A stretch of DNA of 64,000 nucleotides from Sphingomonas liriopis (lineage in GTDB: Bacteria > Pseudomonadota > Alphaproteobacteria > Sphingomonadales > Sphingomonadaceae): the NCBI RefSeq assembly GCF_024211255.1, contig NZ_JAMLDY010000015.1, positions 23,750 to 87,749 of the forward strand, given 5' to 3'. The notes under the pieces were generated by a model. The model was not told where the DNA came from. It did not search any database and saw only the letters and a list, made by a program, of their open reading frames with translations. Position 1 is the stretch's first letter. Each line of letters starts with the position of its first letter. Position numbers and translations under genes: made by a program. Shown here in pieces: positions 52,493 through 63,078 of the stretch.

Positions 52493-55067
52493 CGGTCGTC
52501 TCCTGCGCGACGAGGCGGGCGAGGGCGGGGCGGCACGAGCCGCAATTGGTGCCGGCGCCGATCGCCGCGCCGATCGCGGCGACGTCGGCGAGGTGCCGGT
52601 CGCGGATCGCGGCGAGGATCGTCCTGACGCCGAGGTCGAAGCAGGCGCAGACGATCGCGCCGCGGTCGATCGTCGCGCCCGGCGCGCGGCCGGCGAGAAC
52701 GGTGGGGGCAGCCTGCGCCTCCGACAGTTGCGCGATCAGCCAGTCGCGCGCCGGCAGTTCGCCGCTTTCCGTGACGAACAGCGCCGCGACCAGCCGCCCG
52801 CCGGCGATCACCGCGATGCGGCGCGTGCCGCGCGCGCGGTCGATCGCCTCGATCCGCTCGCCCGCCGGCAGCACCGCGTCGAGAAGTCCGGCATCGCCGT
52901 CGCCGGCGAGTTCCCACAGCGTCCCCGCGGGCACCGCGACGCGCGTCGCCCACAGGCAGTCGGGGCGGCGCGGCGGCTCGCCCGCGACGATCAGGAAGCC
53001 GCGCCAGCGCGTCGCCACCGCCGCGATCCGCGCCGGCGTCATCTTGAACCCCGGCTGGCCGGAGATCGGGTCGGCGAGCGGGCGCGGCAGCAGGCCGGTG
53101 CGGCCGCCAGACGACGTGCGGTCGGTCCAGTGGATCGGCACGAACAGCTCGCCCGGGCGCTGGCCGGCGCTGACGCTCACCCGGTACAGGCTGTCACCCT
53201 GCGGCGTGGCGACGCGGGCAAGGCCGCCGTCGGCGATGCCGAGCCGGTCGGCGTCGGCGGGATGGACCTCGACCAGCGGCTCCTCGCGATGGCGGGCGAG
53301 TTTGGGGGCGAGGCCGGTGCGCGTCATGCTGTGCCACTGGTCGCGATAGCGGCCGGTGTTGAGCGTCATCGGCCAGTCCCTGAGCGGGGCGGCGAGCGGC
53401 TTCTGCACGACCGGCACCAGCCGCGCGCGGCCGTCGGGCGTCGGGAAGCGGCCATCGGCGAAGGGCGTGCCGCCCCAGCGGAACGGCTGCATTGCCTCAT
53501 AACGCGCGTTGCCGCCGCTCGCCTGACCGGGCAGCGCGAACAGGCGCTTTCCGTCGTTCTGATAGGTCGACAGGCGCGCATGCTCGCGCCAGATCTCGGC
53601 AGGGCGATCGTAGGCGAAGGCGGTCTTCCACCCCATCCGCCGGCCGACCTCCTTGACGATCCACCAGTCGGGCTGCGCCTCGCCGGGCCGCGGGAACAGC
53701 GCGCGCTGGCGGCTGATCGTGCGGTCGGAATTGGTGACGGTGCCGTCCTTCTCGCCCCACGCCGCGGCGGGCAGGCGGACGTGCGCGTGCGCCGAGGTGT
53801 CGGTATCGGCGATCACGTCGCTGACGACGACGAACGGACAGCCGGCGAGCGCGTCGCGCACCCGGCCGGCGTCGGGCATCGATACCGCGGGGTTGGTCGC
53901 CATGATCCACAGCGCCTTGATCCGCCCCTCATCGACGGCGCGGAACAGGTCGACCGCCTTGAGGCCGGGCTTCGGGGCTATGGTAGGGGAGGCCCAGAAG
54001 CGCTGCACCCGTTCACGGTTGCCGGGCGCGAAGTCCATGTGCGCGGCGAGCGTCGAGGCGAGTCCGCCGACCTCGCGCCCGCCCATCGCATTGGGCTGGC
54101 CGGTGATCGAGAAGGGCGCGGCGCCCGGCTTGCCGATCCGGCCGGTGGCGAGATGCAGGTTGAGGATCGCGTTGACCTGATCGGTGCCGGCGAGCGACTG
54201 GTTGACCCCCTGGCTGAACAGCGTGACGGTGCGCGGGGTGGCGGCGAACAGCTCGTAGAAGCGCTTGAGGTCGGCGACGGGCAGGTCGCAGGTGCGCGCG
54301 ACCGACCACAGGTCGCTACCCTCGCCGATCGCATCCCAGAAGCCGTCGGGTACGGCAACGTGATCCGCGACGAAGCCCGCGTCGAGCACGCCCACGTCGC
54401 GGCACCAGGCGAGCGCGCCGTTCATCAGCGCGACGTCGCTGCCGGGGCGCAGCGGCAGGTGGAGGTCGGCCTCCTCCGCGGTCTCGGTGCGGCGCGGATC
54501 GATCACCACCAGCTTCGCGCCCGCCTCGCACCGCGCACGGATGCGCTGGTAGACGATCGGGTGGCACCAGGCGGTGTTCGATCCGACCAGCACGATCAGG
54601 TCGGCGGCGTCGATGTCGTCGTAGTTCGCGGGCACGACGTCTTCGCCGAACGCGCGCATATGGCCGGCGACCGCGCTGGACATGCACAGCCGCGAATTGG
54701 TGTCGATGTTGGCGGAGCCGATGAAGCCCTTCATCAGCTTGTTGGCGACGTAATAATCCTCGGTGAGCAACTGTCCCGAGACGTAAAAGGCGACGCTGTC
54801 GGGGCCGTGGGTGGCGATCGCGTCGCGGAATTTGCGCGCGACGAGGTCGAGCGCCTTGTCCCACGATGCGCGCTTGCGGCCGATCATGGGGTGGAGAAGG
54901 CGGCCGTCGAGGCTGACGGTTTCGCCGAGATGCGTGCCTTTCGAGCAGAGGCGTCCGCGGTTGGCGGGGTGGTCGGGGTCGCCCTCGATGCGGACCTGCC
55001 GCTCGCCGGTGACGGTGGCGCGGATGCCGCAGCCGACGCCGCAATAGGCGCAGGTGGTGAGGATCAT
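52482..55067 (-). CDS. nasA: Assimilatory nitrate reductase, catalytic subunit
   Basis: This is an 861-residue molybdoenzyme. The N-terminal [4Fe-4S] motif (CAYCGVGCG with a later Cys in LCSKG) is followed by bis-MGD domains with a likely molybdenum ligand in SRLCMSSAVAG. The C-terminal extension (about residues 800-850, VCACFDLG and GTNCGSCRPAL) is a BFD-like [2Fe-2S] domain. It reduces nitrate to nitrite in the cytoplasm. No separate electron-transfer subunit is visible nearby. Confidence 0.93.
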   Translation of the reverse strand: MILTTCAYCGVGCGIRATVTGERQVRIEGDPDHPANRGRLCSKGTHLGETVSLDGRLLHPMIGRKRASWDKALDLVARKFRDAIATHGPDSVAFYVSGQLLTEDYYVANKLMKGFIGSANIDTNSRLCMSSAVAGHMRAFGEDVVPANYDDIDAADLIVLVGSNTAWCHPIVYQRIRARCEAGAKLVVIDPRRTETAEEADLHLPLRPGSDVALMNGALAWCRDVGVLDAGFVADHVAVPDGFWDAIGEGSDLWSVARTCDLPVADLKRFYELFAATPRTVTLFSQGVNQSLAGTDQVNAILNLHLATGRIGKPGAAPFSITGQPNAMGGREVGGLASTLAAHMDFAPGNRERVQRFWASPTIAPKPGLKAVDLFRAVDEGRIKALWIMATNPAVSMPDAGRVRDALAGCPFVVVSDVIADTDTSAHAHVRLPAAAWGEKDGTVTNSDRTISRQRALFPRPGEAQPDWWIVKEVGRRMGWKTAFAYDRPAEIWREHARLSTYQNDGKRLFALPGQASGGNARYEAMQPFRWGGTPFADGRFPTPDGRARLVPVVQKPLAAPLRDWPMTLNTGRYRDQWHSMTRTGLAPKLARHREEPLVEVHPADADRLGIADGGLARVATPQGDSLYRVSVSAGQRPGELFVPIHWTDRTSSGGRTGLLPRPLADPISGQPGFKMTPARIAAVATRWRGFLIVAGEPPRRPDCLWATRVAVPAGTLWELAGDGDAGLLDAVLPAGERIEAIDRARGTRRIAVIAGGRLVAALFVTESGELPARDWLIAQLSEAQAAPTVLAGRAPGATIDRGAIVCACFDLGVRTILAAIRDRHLADVAAIGAAIGAGTNCGSCRPALARLVAQETTDAA

Positions 55068-55070
55068 TGA

Positions 55071-55183
55071 GCCCTCTCCCCCCTGGGGAGAGGGTTGGGA
55101 GAGGGGCAGGGGTCTCGCAGAGAGGGCGGTCTCGGTGAGACACCGGCCCCTCTCCCAAACCCTCTCCCCGGAGGGGAGAGGGC
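55071..55183. repeat. GGTCTC-core palindromic element, copy 2 (inside the nas operon)
   Basis: Arms with CCCTCTCCCCCCTGGGGAGAG and CTCTCCCCGGAGGGGAGAGG pair around the core CGGTCTCGGTGAGACACCG (55127-55145), identical to copy 1 at 14628-14646. It lies between the nirD stop and the nasA start on the same transcript. Confidence 0.75.
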
Positions 55184-55185
55184 TT

Positions 55186-55524
55186 TCATGCTGCTGCCTT
55201 CAGCGTGCTCGCCCGGCAGATGAGGACGCGTCCGCCGCTCACCTTCACCGGCACGACCGGCGTGCACCCCTTGTCCTCGCCGAGCGCCTCGCCGGTGCTC
55301 AGCGAAATCCGCCAATTGTGCAGCGGGCAGGCCACCGCGCCGCCGTGGACGATGCCCTGGCTCAAGCGCCCATGCTTGTGCGGACAGCGGTCGAGCAGCG
55401 CGAAGACCTTGCCCTCGCCGGTGCGGAAGACGGCGATGTCGTCGCCGCCCTCGACCCGCACCGTGCGGCTGCCGCGCACCGGGATCTCGTCGGCCCAGCC
55501 GATGTCGAGCCATTCGCCGATCAT
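55186..55524 (-). CDS. nirD: Nitrite reductase small subunit NirD
   Basis: This is a 112-residue Rieske-type domain. It has RCPHKHGRLSQG and PLHNWRIS, so both Cys-x-His pairs of the [2Fe-2S] site are present (CPH and CPLH). With NirB it reduces nitrite to ammonium. The ATG overlaps the nirB stop (ATGA). Confidence 0.94.
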   Translation of the reverse strand: MIGEWLDIGWADEIPVRGSRTVRVEGGDDIAVFRTGEGKVFALLDRCPHKHGRLSQGIVHGGAVACPLHNWRISLSTGEALGEDKGCTPVVPVKVSGGRVLICRASTLKAAA

Positions 55525-58001
55525 GCCATTTCCCCCACGGGCTGGAAGCGCGCCATCGGCGCATGATGTTCGCGTTCCGCCCCGGCGACGCGCGCCGCCC
55601 AGGGATCGTCCTGCGAGAAGCTCTGCGAATATACGAAGCGGGCGGCGAGGTCGGCGCGTGCCTGCACATCGGGGAGCAGCCGCGACTGGACGTAGGCGAG
55701 GCCGACGCGTTCGATCCATGGCGCGGTGCGTTCGAGGTAGCGCGCCTCCTCGCGGTACAGTTGGATGAAAGCGGCGCACATCTCCATCGCCTCGGCTTCG
55801 GTAGCGACCTTGCAGAGCAGGTCGGTGACGCGGACCTTGATCCCGCCGTTGCCGCCGACGTGCAGCTCATAGCCGGAATCGACGCAGACGATGCCGAAGT
55901 CCTTGATCGTCGCCTCGGCGCAGTTGCGCGGGCAGCCGCTGACCGCGATCTTGAACTTGTGCGGCATCCAGCTGCCCCAGGTCGCGCGTTCGATCCTGAC
56001 GCCCAATCCGGTCGAATCCTGCGTGCCGAAGCGGCACCATTCGGACCCGACGCAGGTCTTCACCGTCCGCAACGATTTGCCATAGGCGTGGCCGCTGACC
56101 ATCCCGGCGGCGTTGAGGTCGGCCCAGACCGCGGGCAGGTCCTCCTTCCTGATCCCGAAGATGTCGAGCCGCTGGCCGCCGGTGACCTTGACCATCGGCG
56201 CGTCGAACTTCTCGACGACGTCGGCGATCGCGCGCAGTTCCTTCGGGGAAGTGAGGCCGCCCCACATGCGCGGGACGACCGAATAGGTGCCGTCCTTCTG
56301 GATGTTGGCGTGGAGCCGTTCGTTGACGAAGCGGCTCTGCTGGTCGTCGACGTATTCGCCGGGCAGCGCGCAGAGCAGGTAGTAATTGAGCGCGGGGCGG
56401 CATGACGAGCAGCCGTCGGGGGTCGACCAGTGCAGGCGCTGCATCACCTCGGGGATCGATCGCATCCCCTGCGCGACGATCTCGCGGCGGACGTCGTCGT
56501 GGCCGAAGCTGGTGCATTTGCACATCGTTTTCGGCCCCGCCTCGACCTCGTCGCCGAGCGTCAATGCGAGCAGCGTCTCGACGAGGCCGGTGCATGAGCC
56601 GCAGCTTGCCGACGCCTTGCACGTCGCGCGGACGGTATCGAGGCTGTGCGCGCCCTTGGCGATGCACGAGACGATTTGTCCCTTGGTGACGCCGTTGCAG
56701 CCGCAGATCTCCGCCGTGTCGGAGAGCGCCGCAACGGCCGCCTTAGGGTCCGCGACGCCTCCTCCCGAGGCGAAGGCCTGGCCGAAGATCAGCGCGTCGC
56801 GGATGGCGGCGACGCTGTCGCCCCGGCGCAGCAGGTCAAAATACCAGCCGCCATCGGCGGTGTCGCCGTAGAGGACCGCGCCGACGATGCGGTCGTCCTT
56901 CACCACGAGGCGCTTGTAGATGCCGCGGCTGGCGTCGCGCAGCACGATGTCCTCGGCGCCGTCACCGCCGGAGAAATCGCCGGCGGAGAAGACGTCGAGA
57001 CCGGCGACCTTCAATTTGGTCGAGGTCGCAGCGGGGCGGTAGCCGCTGGGCGCGTCGGTGAGGCCGTCGGCGAGCGCGCGGCACATGTCCCACAGCGGCG
57101 CGACGAGGCCGTAGACTTGGCCGTCATGCTCGACGCATTCGCCGACCGCGAGCACCGCGGGGTCGGAGGTGACCATATGGTCGTCGACCCTGATCCCGCG
57201 CCCGACGTCCAGCCCCGCCTCGCGCGCTAGCGCCACCGAGGGACGGATGCCGACCGCCATCACGACGAGGTCGGCGGGGATGACGGTGCCGTCCTTCAGG
57301 TGCACCGCCTCGACGTGGTGCTCGCCGACGATCGCGGCGGTGTCGGCGCCGGTCAGGATCGTCTGGCCGCGTGCCTCCAGCGCCGTCTTGAGCAGCCAGC
57401 CGGCTGCCTCGTCGAGCTGCCGCTCCATCAGCGTCGGCATGATGTGCAGCACGGTGACCTTCATGCCGCGCAGGGAGAGGCCGTGCGCCGCCTCCAACCC
57501 GAGCAACCCGCCGCCGATCACCACCGCGCTGCCACCCCGGTTCGCGGCGGCGAGCATGTGCTCGACGTCCTTCATGTCGCGGAAGCTGATGACGCCGGGC
57601 AGGTCCTTGCCCGGCACCGGGATGATGAACGGATCGGAACCGGTCGCGATCAGCAGCCGGTCGTAGCCCATGACGATGCCGCTGCGCGCGGTGACGGTGC
57701 GGGCATCGCGATCGATCGCGATGATGGGATCGCCGCTGACCAGGGTGATCCCGTTGCCGTCATACCAGTCGCGGCCGTTGATGACGATCTCGTCGAACGT
57801 CTTCTCGCCCGCCAGCACCGGCGACAGCATGATCCGGTTGTAATTGACCAAAGGCTCCGCGCCGAAGATCGTCACGCGATAGCGGGCCGGGTCGCGCGCC
57901 AGCAGTTCCTCGACCGCGCGGCACCCGGCCATGCCGTTGCCGATCACGATCAGATGGTCGCGGGTGTCGCCTGCGGGTCGCGGGATCGGTTCATGCTTCA
58001 T
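55521..58001 (-). CDS. nirB: Nitrite reductase large subunit NirB
   Basis: This is an 826-residue NAD(P)H-dependent enzyme. The N-terminal FAD/NAD domains have VIGNGMAGCRAVEEL and VVIGGGLLGLEAAHG. BFD-like domains carry CGCNGVT, CGSCTGLV and CSSCRPAL. The C-terminal siroheme-[4Fe-4S] part has CVGSEWCRFGTQDS and SGCPRNCAEA, providing the four Cys ligands. It forms siroheme-dependent assimilatory nitrite reductase with NirD. The start at 58001 overlaps the porin stop as ATGA, chosen over a start 24 bp upstream. Confidence 0.95.
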   Translation of the reverse strand: MKHEPIPRPAGDTRDHLIVIGNGMAGCRAVEELLARDPARYRVTIFGAEPLVNYNRIMLSPVLAGEKTFDEIVINGRDWYDGNGITLVSGDPIIAIDRDARTVTARSGIVMGYDRLLIATGSDPFIIPVPGKDLPGVISFRDMKDVEHMLAAANRGGSAVVIGGGLLGLEAAHGLSLRGMKVTVLHIMPTLMERQLDEAAGWLLKTALEARGQTILTGADTAAIVGEHHVEAVHLKDGTVIPADLVVMAVGIRPSVALAREAGLDVGRGIRVDDHMVTSDPAVLAVGECVEHDGQVYGLVAPLWDMCRALADGLTDAPSGYRPAATSTKLKVAGLDVFSAGDFSGGDGAEDIVLRDASRGIYKRLVVKDDRIVGAVLYGDTADGGWYFDLLRRGDSVAAIRDALIFGQAFASGGGVADPKAAVAALSDTAEICGCNGVTKGQIVSCIAKGAHSLDTVRATCKASASCGSCTGLVETLLALTLGDEVEAGPKTMCKCTSFGHDDVRREIVAQGMRSIPEVMQRLHWSTPDGCSSCRPALNYYLLCALPGEYVDDQQSRFVNERLHANIQKDGTYSVVPRMWGGLTSPKELRAIADVVEKFDAPMVKVTGGQRLDIFGIRKEDLPAVWADLNAAGMVSGHAYGKSLRTVKTCVGSEWCRFGTQDSTGLGVRIERATWGSWMPHKFKIAVSGCPRNCAEATIKDFGIVCVDSGYELHVGGNGGIKVRVTDLLCKVATEAEAMEMCAAFIQLYREEARYLERTAPWIERVGLAYVQSRLLPDVQARADLAARFVYSQSFSQDDPWAARVAGAEREHHAPMARFQPVGEMA

Positions 58002-59206
58002 AGGGACCAGTCCAGTTGGAGCCATAATTTGCTTGTGTCGGTGAACAGCCGGTCGGCGTTGTAGTCGGCGTAGCGAAGGCTCGCGGTCGTCCGGCCGATC
58101 CTGGCGCTGGCGAGCAGGTCGATCTCGTCGCCGTAATGGCGGACCAGCCGGTCGCTCTCGAACCGGTGGTAGACCGCGGTCAGCGACACCGCCTTCAGCG
58201 TGCCGAGCTGCTTCCAGCCCCAGCCGGCCGACGCATAGGCGTCGCGGATGCCGTCGGCGGGAGTGGTGGTGAATTTGTCCGCCCAGCCCTGGAACTTGAA
58301 GATCGACGACAGCGGCGTCTGGAAGCTGGTCAGCGCGACGCCTCCATTTCGACCCGTGTCGGCGCCGAGGACCTCGTAACCGGCGCCGAGCTTGGGACCG
58401 TTGAGGTCGAAGCCGACATCGGCGAGCCAGTAATCGGCGGCGTAGCGGTTGGGATTGCGATGATAGTCCGACTGGCGCGCGTAGCTCAGCTGGTAGGCGA
58501 GTTTCGCCTTGCCGATCGCCCGCGCACCGGCGAGCCGGCCGCCATAGGTCTGGCTCGACAGGCGATAGCCCTGCACCGCGGCGGCATCCTCGTCGATCAG
58601 ATAGGCGAAGCCGGTCAGCGTGCCGATCGGCGACGCCCAGCCGAGGTTCGCCAGCACCGTGTCGCCGTTGATCGCGGTCGGCCGCGCCGCCCGCCCGTCG
58701 ATGCCGTTGATCGTGCGGATCGACCAGACGTAGCTGACGTCCGCCTTGATGCCCTTCACCGGCGACAGTTCGGCGCGCACCGCGTCGAAGCTCTGGCTGT
58801 TGTTGCGCATCCCGGCGGTGCCGACGAAGCGCTCGTCGTCGAGCACGATCGTCTGCCGCCCCGCGGTCAGCGCGACGCCGGGCGCGGCATAGCGCAGCTG
58901 CGCGCGGTAGATCGCGATATTCTGCGGGTCTGCGACCAGCGGCCGCAGCGTGGCGGGCCCGTGCAGCCCGTCGAAATAGTCGGGCAGGATCGCCAGATTG
59001 CCCTGCGCCTGCACCAGCGCCGAGAACCGCCCCATCGCCGCCTGGACGCCGGTGCGCACCCGCACCGTCACCGCATCGCTGTCCTGCGGCAGGCCGTCCT
59101 GTTCGACATGCTCGTAGCGCAGCCGGGCCTCGGCGAGCGGGGTCACCGTCTGCGCGGCGGCGGGCGCGGCGCAGAGGGACAGGAGGGCGAAGGGGGCGAG
59201 ACGCAT
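57998..59206 (-). CDS. Outer-membrane beta-barrel porin (alginate-export-like)
   Basis: This is a 402-residue protein with a signal peptide (to AAAQ) and a barrel of alternating aromatic strands ending in LQLDWSL. It resembles alginate-export/OprD-like barrels. Because it lies between the nitrate transporter and nirB, it probably admits nitrate or nitrite across the outer membrane. The gene starts 5 bp after the transporter stop. Confidence 0.8.
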   Translation of the reverse strand: MRLAPFALLSLCAAPAAAQTVTPLAEARLRYEHVEQDGLPQDSDAVTVRVRTGVQAAMGRFSALVQAQGNLAILPDYFDGLHGPATLRPLVADPQNIAIYRAQLRYAAPGVALTAGRQTIVLDDERFVGTAGMRNNSQSFDAVRAELSPVKGIKADVSYVWSIRTINGIDGRAARPTAINGDTVLANLGWASPIGTLTGFAYLIDEDAAAVQGYRLSSQTYGGRLAGARAIGKAKLAYQLSYARQSDYHRNPNRYAADYWLADVGFDLNGPKLGAGYEVLGADTGRNGGVALTSFQTPLSSIFKFQGWADKFTTTPADGIRDAYASAGWGWKQLGTLKAVSLTAVYHRFESDRLVRHYGDEIDLLASARIGRTTASLRYADYNADRLFTDTSKLWLQLDWSL

Positions 59207-59211
59207 GACGA

Positions 59212-60450
59212 TCAGATCCTGACGCCCGCGGCCGTGCCCCAATTGGCACGCCACCGGGGCTTGACCGCCTGCAAGCCAATCAGGGCCACCAGTGCAAGGC
59301 CTGCGAAGATCAGGAAGCCGGGCGCGAAGCTGCCGGCATATTGCTTGGCGAGCCCCAGCGACGAGGCGAGGTAAAAGCCGCCGATCCCGCCGGCCATGCC
59401 GACGAGGCCGGTCATCACGCCGATCTCTGCGGCGAAGCGCTGCGGCACCAGCTGGAACACCGCGCCATTGCCCGTGCCGAGCGCCAGCATCGCGCAGACG
59501 AACAGCGCCAGCGCCGGCACGAACCCGCCCGCCAGCGCCACGCCGACCAGCGCCAGCGCCGCGGCGGCGAACACCGCGGTCAGCGCCTTCACCCCGCCGA
59601 TTCCATCGGCGAGCGCGCCACCCATCGGCCGCACCAGCGATCCGGCGAACACACACGCCGCGGTGGCGTAACCCGCCTGCACCGGCGTCAGGCCGAAGCG
59701 ATCGGTGAAATAGATCGGCAGGCTGGCGGCAAGCCCGACGAACCCGCCGAAGGTGACGGCGTAGAAGCCCATCAGCCACCAGGCGTCCGCCTGCCGCAGC
59801 GGCGACAGATATTCGGCGAAGCTGCGCGGCGCCGGTGCGCCCGGCGGGTCCTTCGCCAGCGCCATATAGACCATGAAGACGAGCGTGAGCGGCACGCACG
59901 CGAGGCCGAGCACCGCGTTCCAGCCGAACGCCCTGGCCAGCGCCGGCGCGAACAGCGCGGCGAGCACCGTGCCCGAATTGCCCATGCCGGCGAGGCCCAT
60001 CGCCTTGCCCTGATGCTCGGGCGGATACCAGCGGCTGGCGAGCGGCAGCGCGATCGCGAACGACGCGCCGGCAAAGCCAAGGATGACGCCCAGCGCCAGC
60101 GTGCCCGCGAAGCTGGTGACCCCCAGGCTCCAAGCGGAAAACAGCCCGGCGATGACGATGATCTGGCTGATCGCGCCCGAACGCTTCGGCCCGATCCGGT
60201 CGACGAGCAGGCCGTTGACGACGCGCAGCAGCGCCCCCGCCAGCGTCGGCACCGCGACCATCAGCCCTTTCTGCGCAGGCGTCAGCAACAGCGCCTTCGC
60301 GATATCGGGCGCGAGCGGCCCGAGCAGCACCCACACCATGAAGGCGAGGTCGAAATAGAGGAAGGCGGCGACCAGCGTCGGCGTATGCCCGCTCGCCCAG
60401 AACCCGCCCTTCGCCGGTTCGCGCGTGTCGTCCCAGAGTGCCGTCGCCAT
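59212..60450 (-). CDS. narK: Nitrate/nitrite transporter (NarK/NasA MFS)
   Basis: This is a 412-residue MFS protein with 12 predicted helices. The nitrate signature motifs are visible: AGMGNSGTVLAALFAP and LGTGNGAVFQLVPQRF. The start MATALWDDTRE at 60450 lies 35 bp downstream of the U-tract of a terminator hairpin (60485-60540), so expression depends on read-through. It is the first gene of the nas operon. Confidence 0.93.
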   Translation of the reverse strand: MATALWDDTREPAKGGFWASGHTPTLVAAFLYFDLAFMVWVLLGPLAPDIAKALLLTPAQKGLMVAVPTLAGALLRVVNGLLVDRIGPKRSGAISQIIVIAGLFSAWSLGVTSFAGTLALGVILGFAGASFAIALPLASRWYPPEHQGKAMGLAGMGNSGTVLAALFAPALARAFGWNAVLGLACVPLTLVFMVYMALAKDPPGAPAPRSFAEYLSPLRQADAWWLMGFYAVTFGGFVGLAASLPIYFTDRFGLTPVQAGYATAACVFAGSLVRPMGGALADGIGGVKALTAVFAAAALALVGVALAGGFVPALALFVCAMLALGTGNGAVFQLVPQRFAAEIGVMTGLVGMAGGIGGFYLASSLGLAKQYAGSFAPGFLIFAGLALVALIGLQAVKPRWRANWGTAAGVRI

Positions 60451-60484
60451 CGCCTGTTCCCCCGTTTCGGCCGCGAAGGGCCGG

Positions 60485-60540
60485 AAAAAACGAAAAAGCC
60501 GCCAGAACGGCGACCCTCGCGGGATCACGTTCTGGCGGCT
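60485..60540 (-). terminator. Intrinsic terminator in the nas leader (probable NasT attenuator)
   Basis: On the minus transcript AGCCGCCAGAACG and CGTTCTGGCGGCT form a perfect 13-bp stem (60528-60540 with 60497-60509), followed by TTTTCGTTTTTT. It lies before the first nas gene instead of after a gene. A second hairpin (60554-60582, outer ACGGA/TCCGT, inner CCGGGC/GCCCGG, loop ATCG) lies 13 nt upstream. Two adjacent hairpins ahead of the terminator are the pattern on which ANTAR proteins such as NasT act as antiterminators. Confidence 0.8.
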
Positions 60541-60553
60541 TCGTTGCCTCTAT

Positions 60554-60582
60554 ACGGATGCCGGGCCGATGCCCGGTTCCGT
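60554..60582 (-). promoter_or_regulatory. Upstream leader hairpin, candidate ANTAR-binding site
   Basis: The stem ACGGA/TCCGT encloses CCGGGC-ATCG-GCCCGG on the minus transcript. The apical loop ATCG has A at position 1 and G at position 4, as ANTAR-recognised loops do, but with four rather than six nucleotides. It lies upstream of the leader terminator. Confidence 0.5.
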
Positions 60583-60845
60583 CAGCGTAACCCTCCCCGA
60601 CGCTGGAGAGGTTGCGCTGCTATCCCGTGCCCGACGCCATTGCCGGACGAGTCACAAGCTGCCCGATTCGCGCGGGCCACGCAAGAGGATTTCGCGGGTG
60701 CAGCATTTGGGTTCGACCTTCCCATATAGCGATGCGGCCGCCCGCCATCGCCGCGGGAGCGGTTGTGTGTACGTGCAGGCATTGCTGGGAATCGGGAACA
60801 ATAGATGCTCTAATCCCATGATCGCATATCAACCGGGGGGTGATG

Positions 60846-61835
<990 letters not shown>

Positions 61836-61866
61836 AAGGCGCGACGCCGGCCGATCGGTGCAGGGT

Positions 61867-63078
61867 TCAGGGCAGCGCCGCCAGATAGCCCGCCATGTCG
61901 TCGGGGTCGAAGGCGCGGCCGTCGAAGAAGCGGTCGCTGCCGAGCATCAGGCGGCCTTGCGTGGATCCCGCCGCGATGGTCTCGCCGAGCGCGCCCTCCA
62001 GCTTCGAACTGGCGCCGGGCAGGATCGCGCCCGATCCCGCGAGCGCGGCGCGGTAGAGGTCGGGGCGGAAGGTCGCGACCGCCGCAGCGGCCTCGTCCGC
62101 GTCGAACGGGCGGCGGTCCCAGCGGATCATCTGCGTGTAGAGCCACGCCGCCTGGCTGCGCCACGGGAAGTTGGCGGCCTCGCGATACTGGAACATGAAA
62201 TCGGGGTAATGGACCGGTGCGCCGCCGGGCACGAGGCGGATGCGGTCGGTGATCGCGCGCAGGATCGCATCGACCGGCGCGTCGAGGTACTCGGGCCGGG
62301 CGAGGATGGCGGCGCTGTCCTCCGCGGTGCAGGGCGCGACGAAATGCGCGGCGGCGGCGTGGAGCGCGCGCAGCAGCGCGGCGAGCGCCTCGGGGCGTTC
62401 GGCCGCGGTCTGCGCGGTCAGCGCCAGCACCTTCTCGACGCCGCGCCGCCAGATCTGCGCGCTGGCCAGCGCGATGCGGCCGACGCCGCGATCGACCGCG
62501 ATCGAATTCCACGGCTCGCCGACGCAGATGCCGTCGATCTCGCCGCTCGCCAGCGCATCGGCGGCGAACGGCGGGCTGGTCACGGTGATCGCGACGTCCT
62601 CGTCGGGCCGGATACCGACGCCGGCGAGCCAGTAGCGCAGCATGTAATTGTGGCTGGAATGGCGGTGGACGACGCCGAAGCGCAGCGGCCGGCCAGCGTC
62701 CCGGCGCACCTCGGCCACCGCCTTCAGCGCCGCGCCGACCGTGCGGGGATCGCCCAGCGTCTCGCCCAGCCCGCACGCCTGCCCGAGCGCGGTGGAAAAG
62801 GTGATCGCATTGCCGTTGAGCCCGAGCACGAACGGCACCGCCAGCGGTACCGCCGGGCGGTCGCGCCCCAGCGTCGTCGCGATGGCGAGCGGCGCGACGA
62901 GATGCGCGGCATCGGTATGGCCGTAGAGCAGCCGGTCGCGCACCGTCGCCCAGGTGAGGTCGCGCACCGGTTCGATCCGCAGCCCTTCCGCTGCGGCGAA
63001 GCCCAGTTCGTGCGCCAGGATCGGCAGCGCCGCATCGACCAGCGGCAGGAAGCCGATGCGGAAGGTCTCGGCGCTCAC
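61867..63078 (-). CDS. nasS: NasS nitrate/nitrite sensor
   Basis: This is a 403-residue NrtA-like binding protein without a signal peptide. FLPLVDAALPILAHELG at the N-terminus, VHRHSSHNYMLRYWLAGV and ICVGEPWNSIAV in the middle fit the family. In other species nitrate or nitrite binding to NasS releases NasT. The GTG start overlaps the nasT stop (GTGA). Confidence 0.92.
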   Translation of the reverse strand: MSAETFRIGFLPLVDAALPILAHELGFAAAEGLRIEPVRDLTWATVRDRLLYGHTDAAHLVAPLAIATTLGRDRPAVPLAVPFVLGLNGNAITFSTALGQACGLGETLGDPRTVGAALKAVAEVRRDAGRPLRFGVVHRHSSHNYMLRYWLAGVGIRPDEDVAITVTSPPFAADALASGEIDGICVGEPWNSIAVDRGVGRIALASAQIWRRGVEKVLALTAQTAAERPEALAALLRALHAAAAHFVAPCTAEDSAAILARPEYLDAPVDAILRAITDRIRLVPGGAPVHYPDFMFQYREAANFPWRSQAAWLYTQMIRWDRRPFDADEAAAAVATFRPDLYRAALAGSGAILPGASSKLEGALGETIAAGSTQGRLMLGSDRFFDGRAFDPDDMAGYLAALP

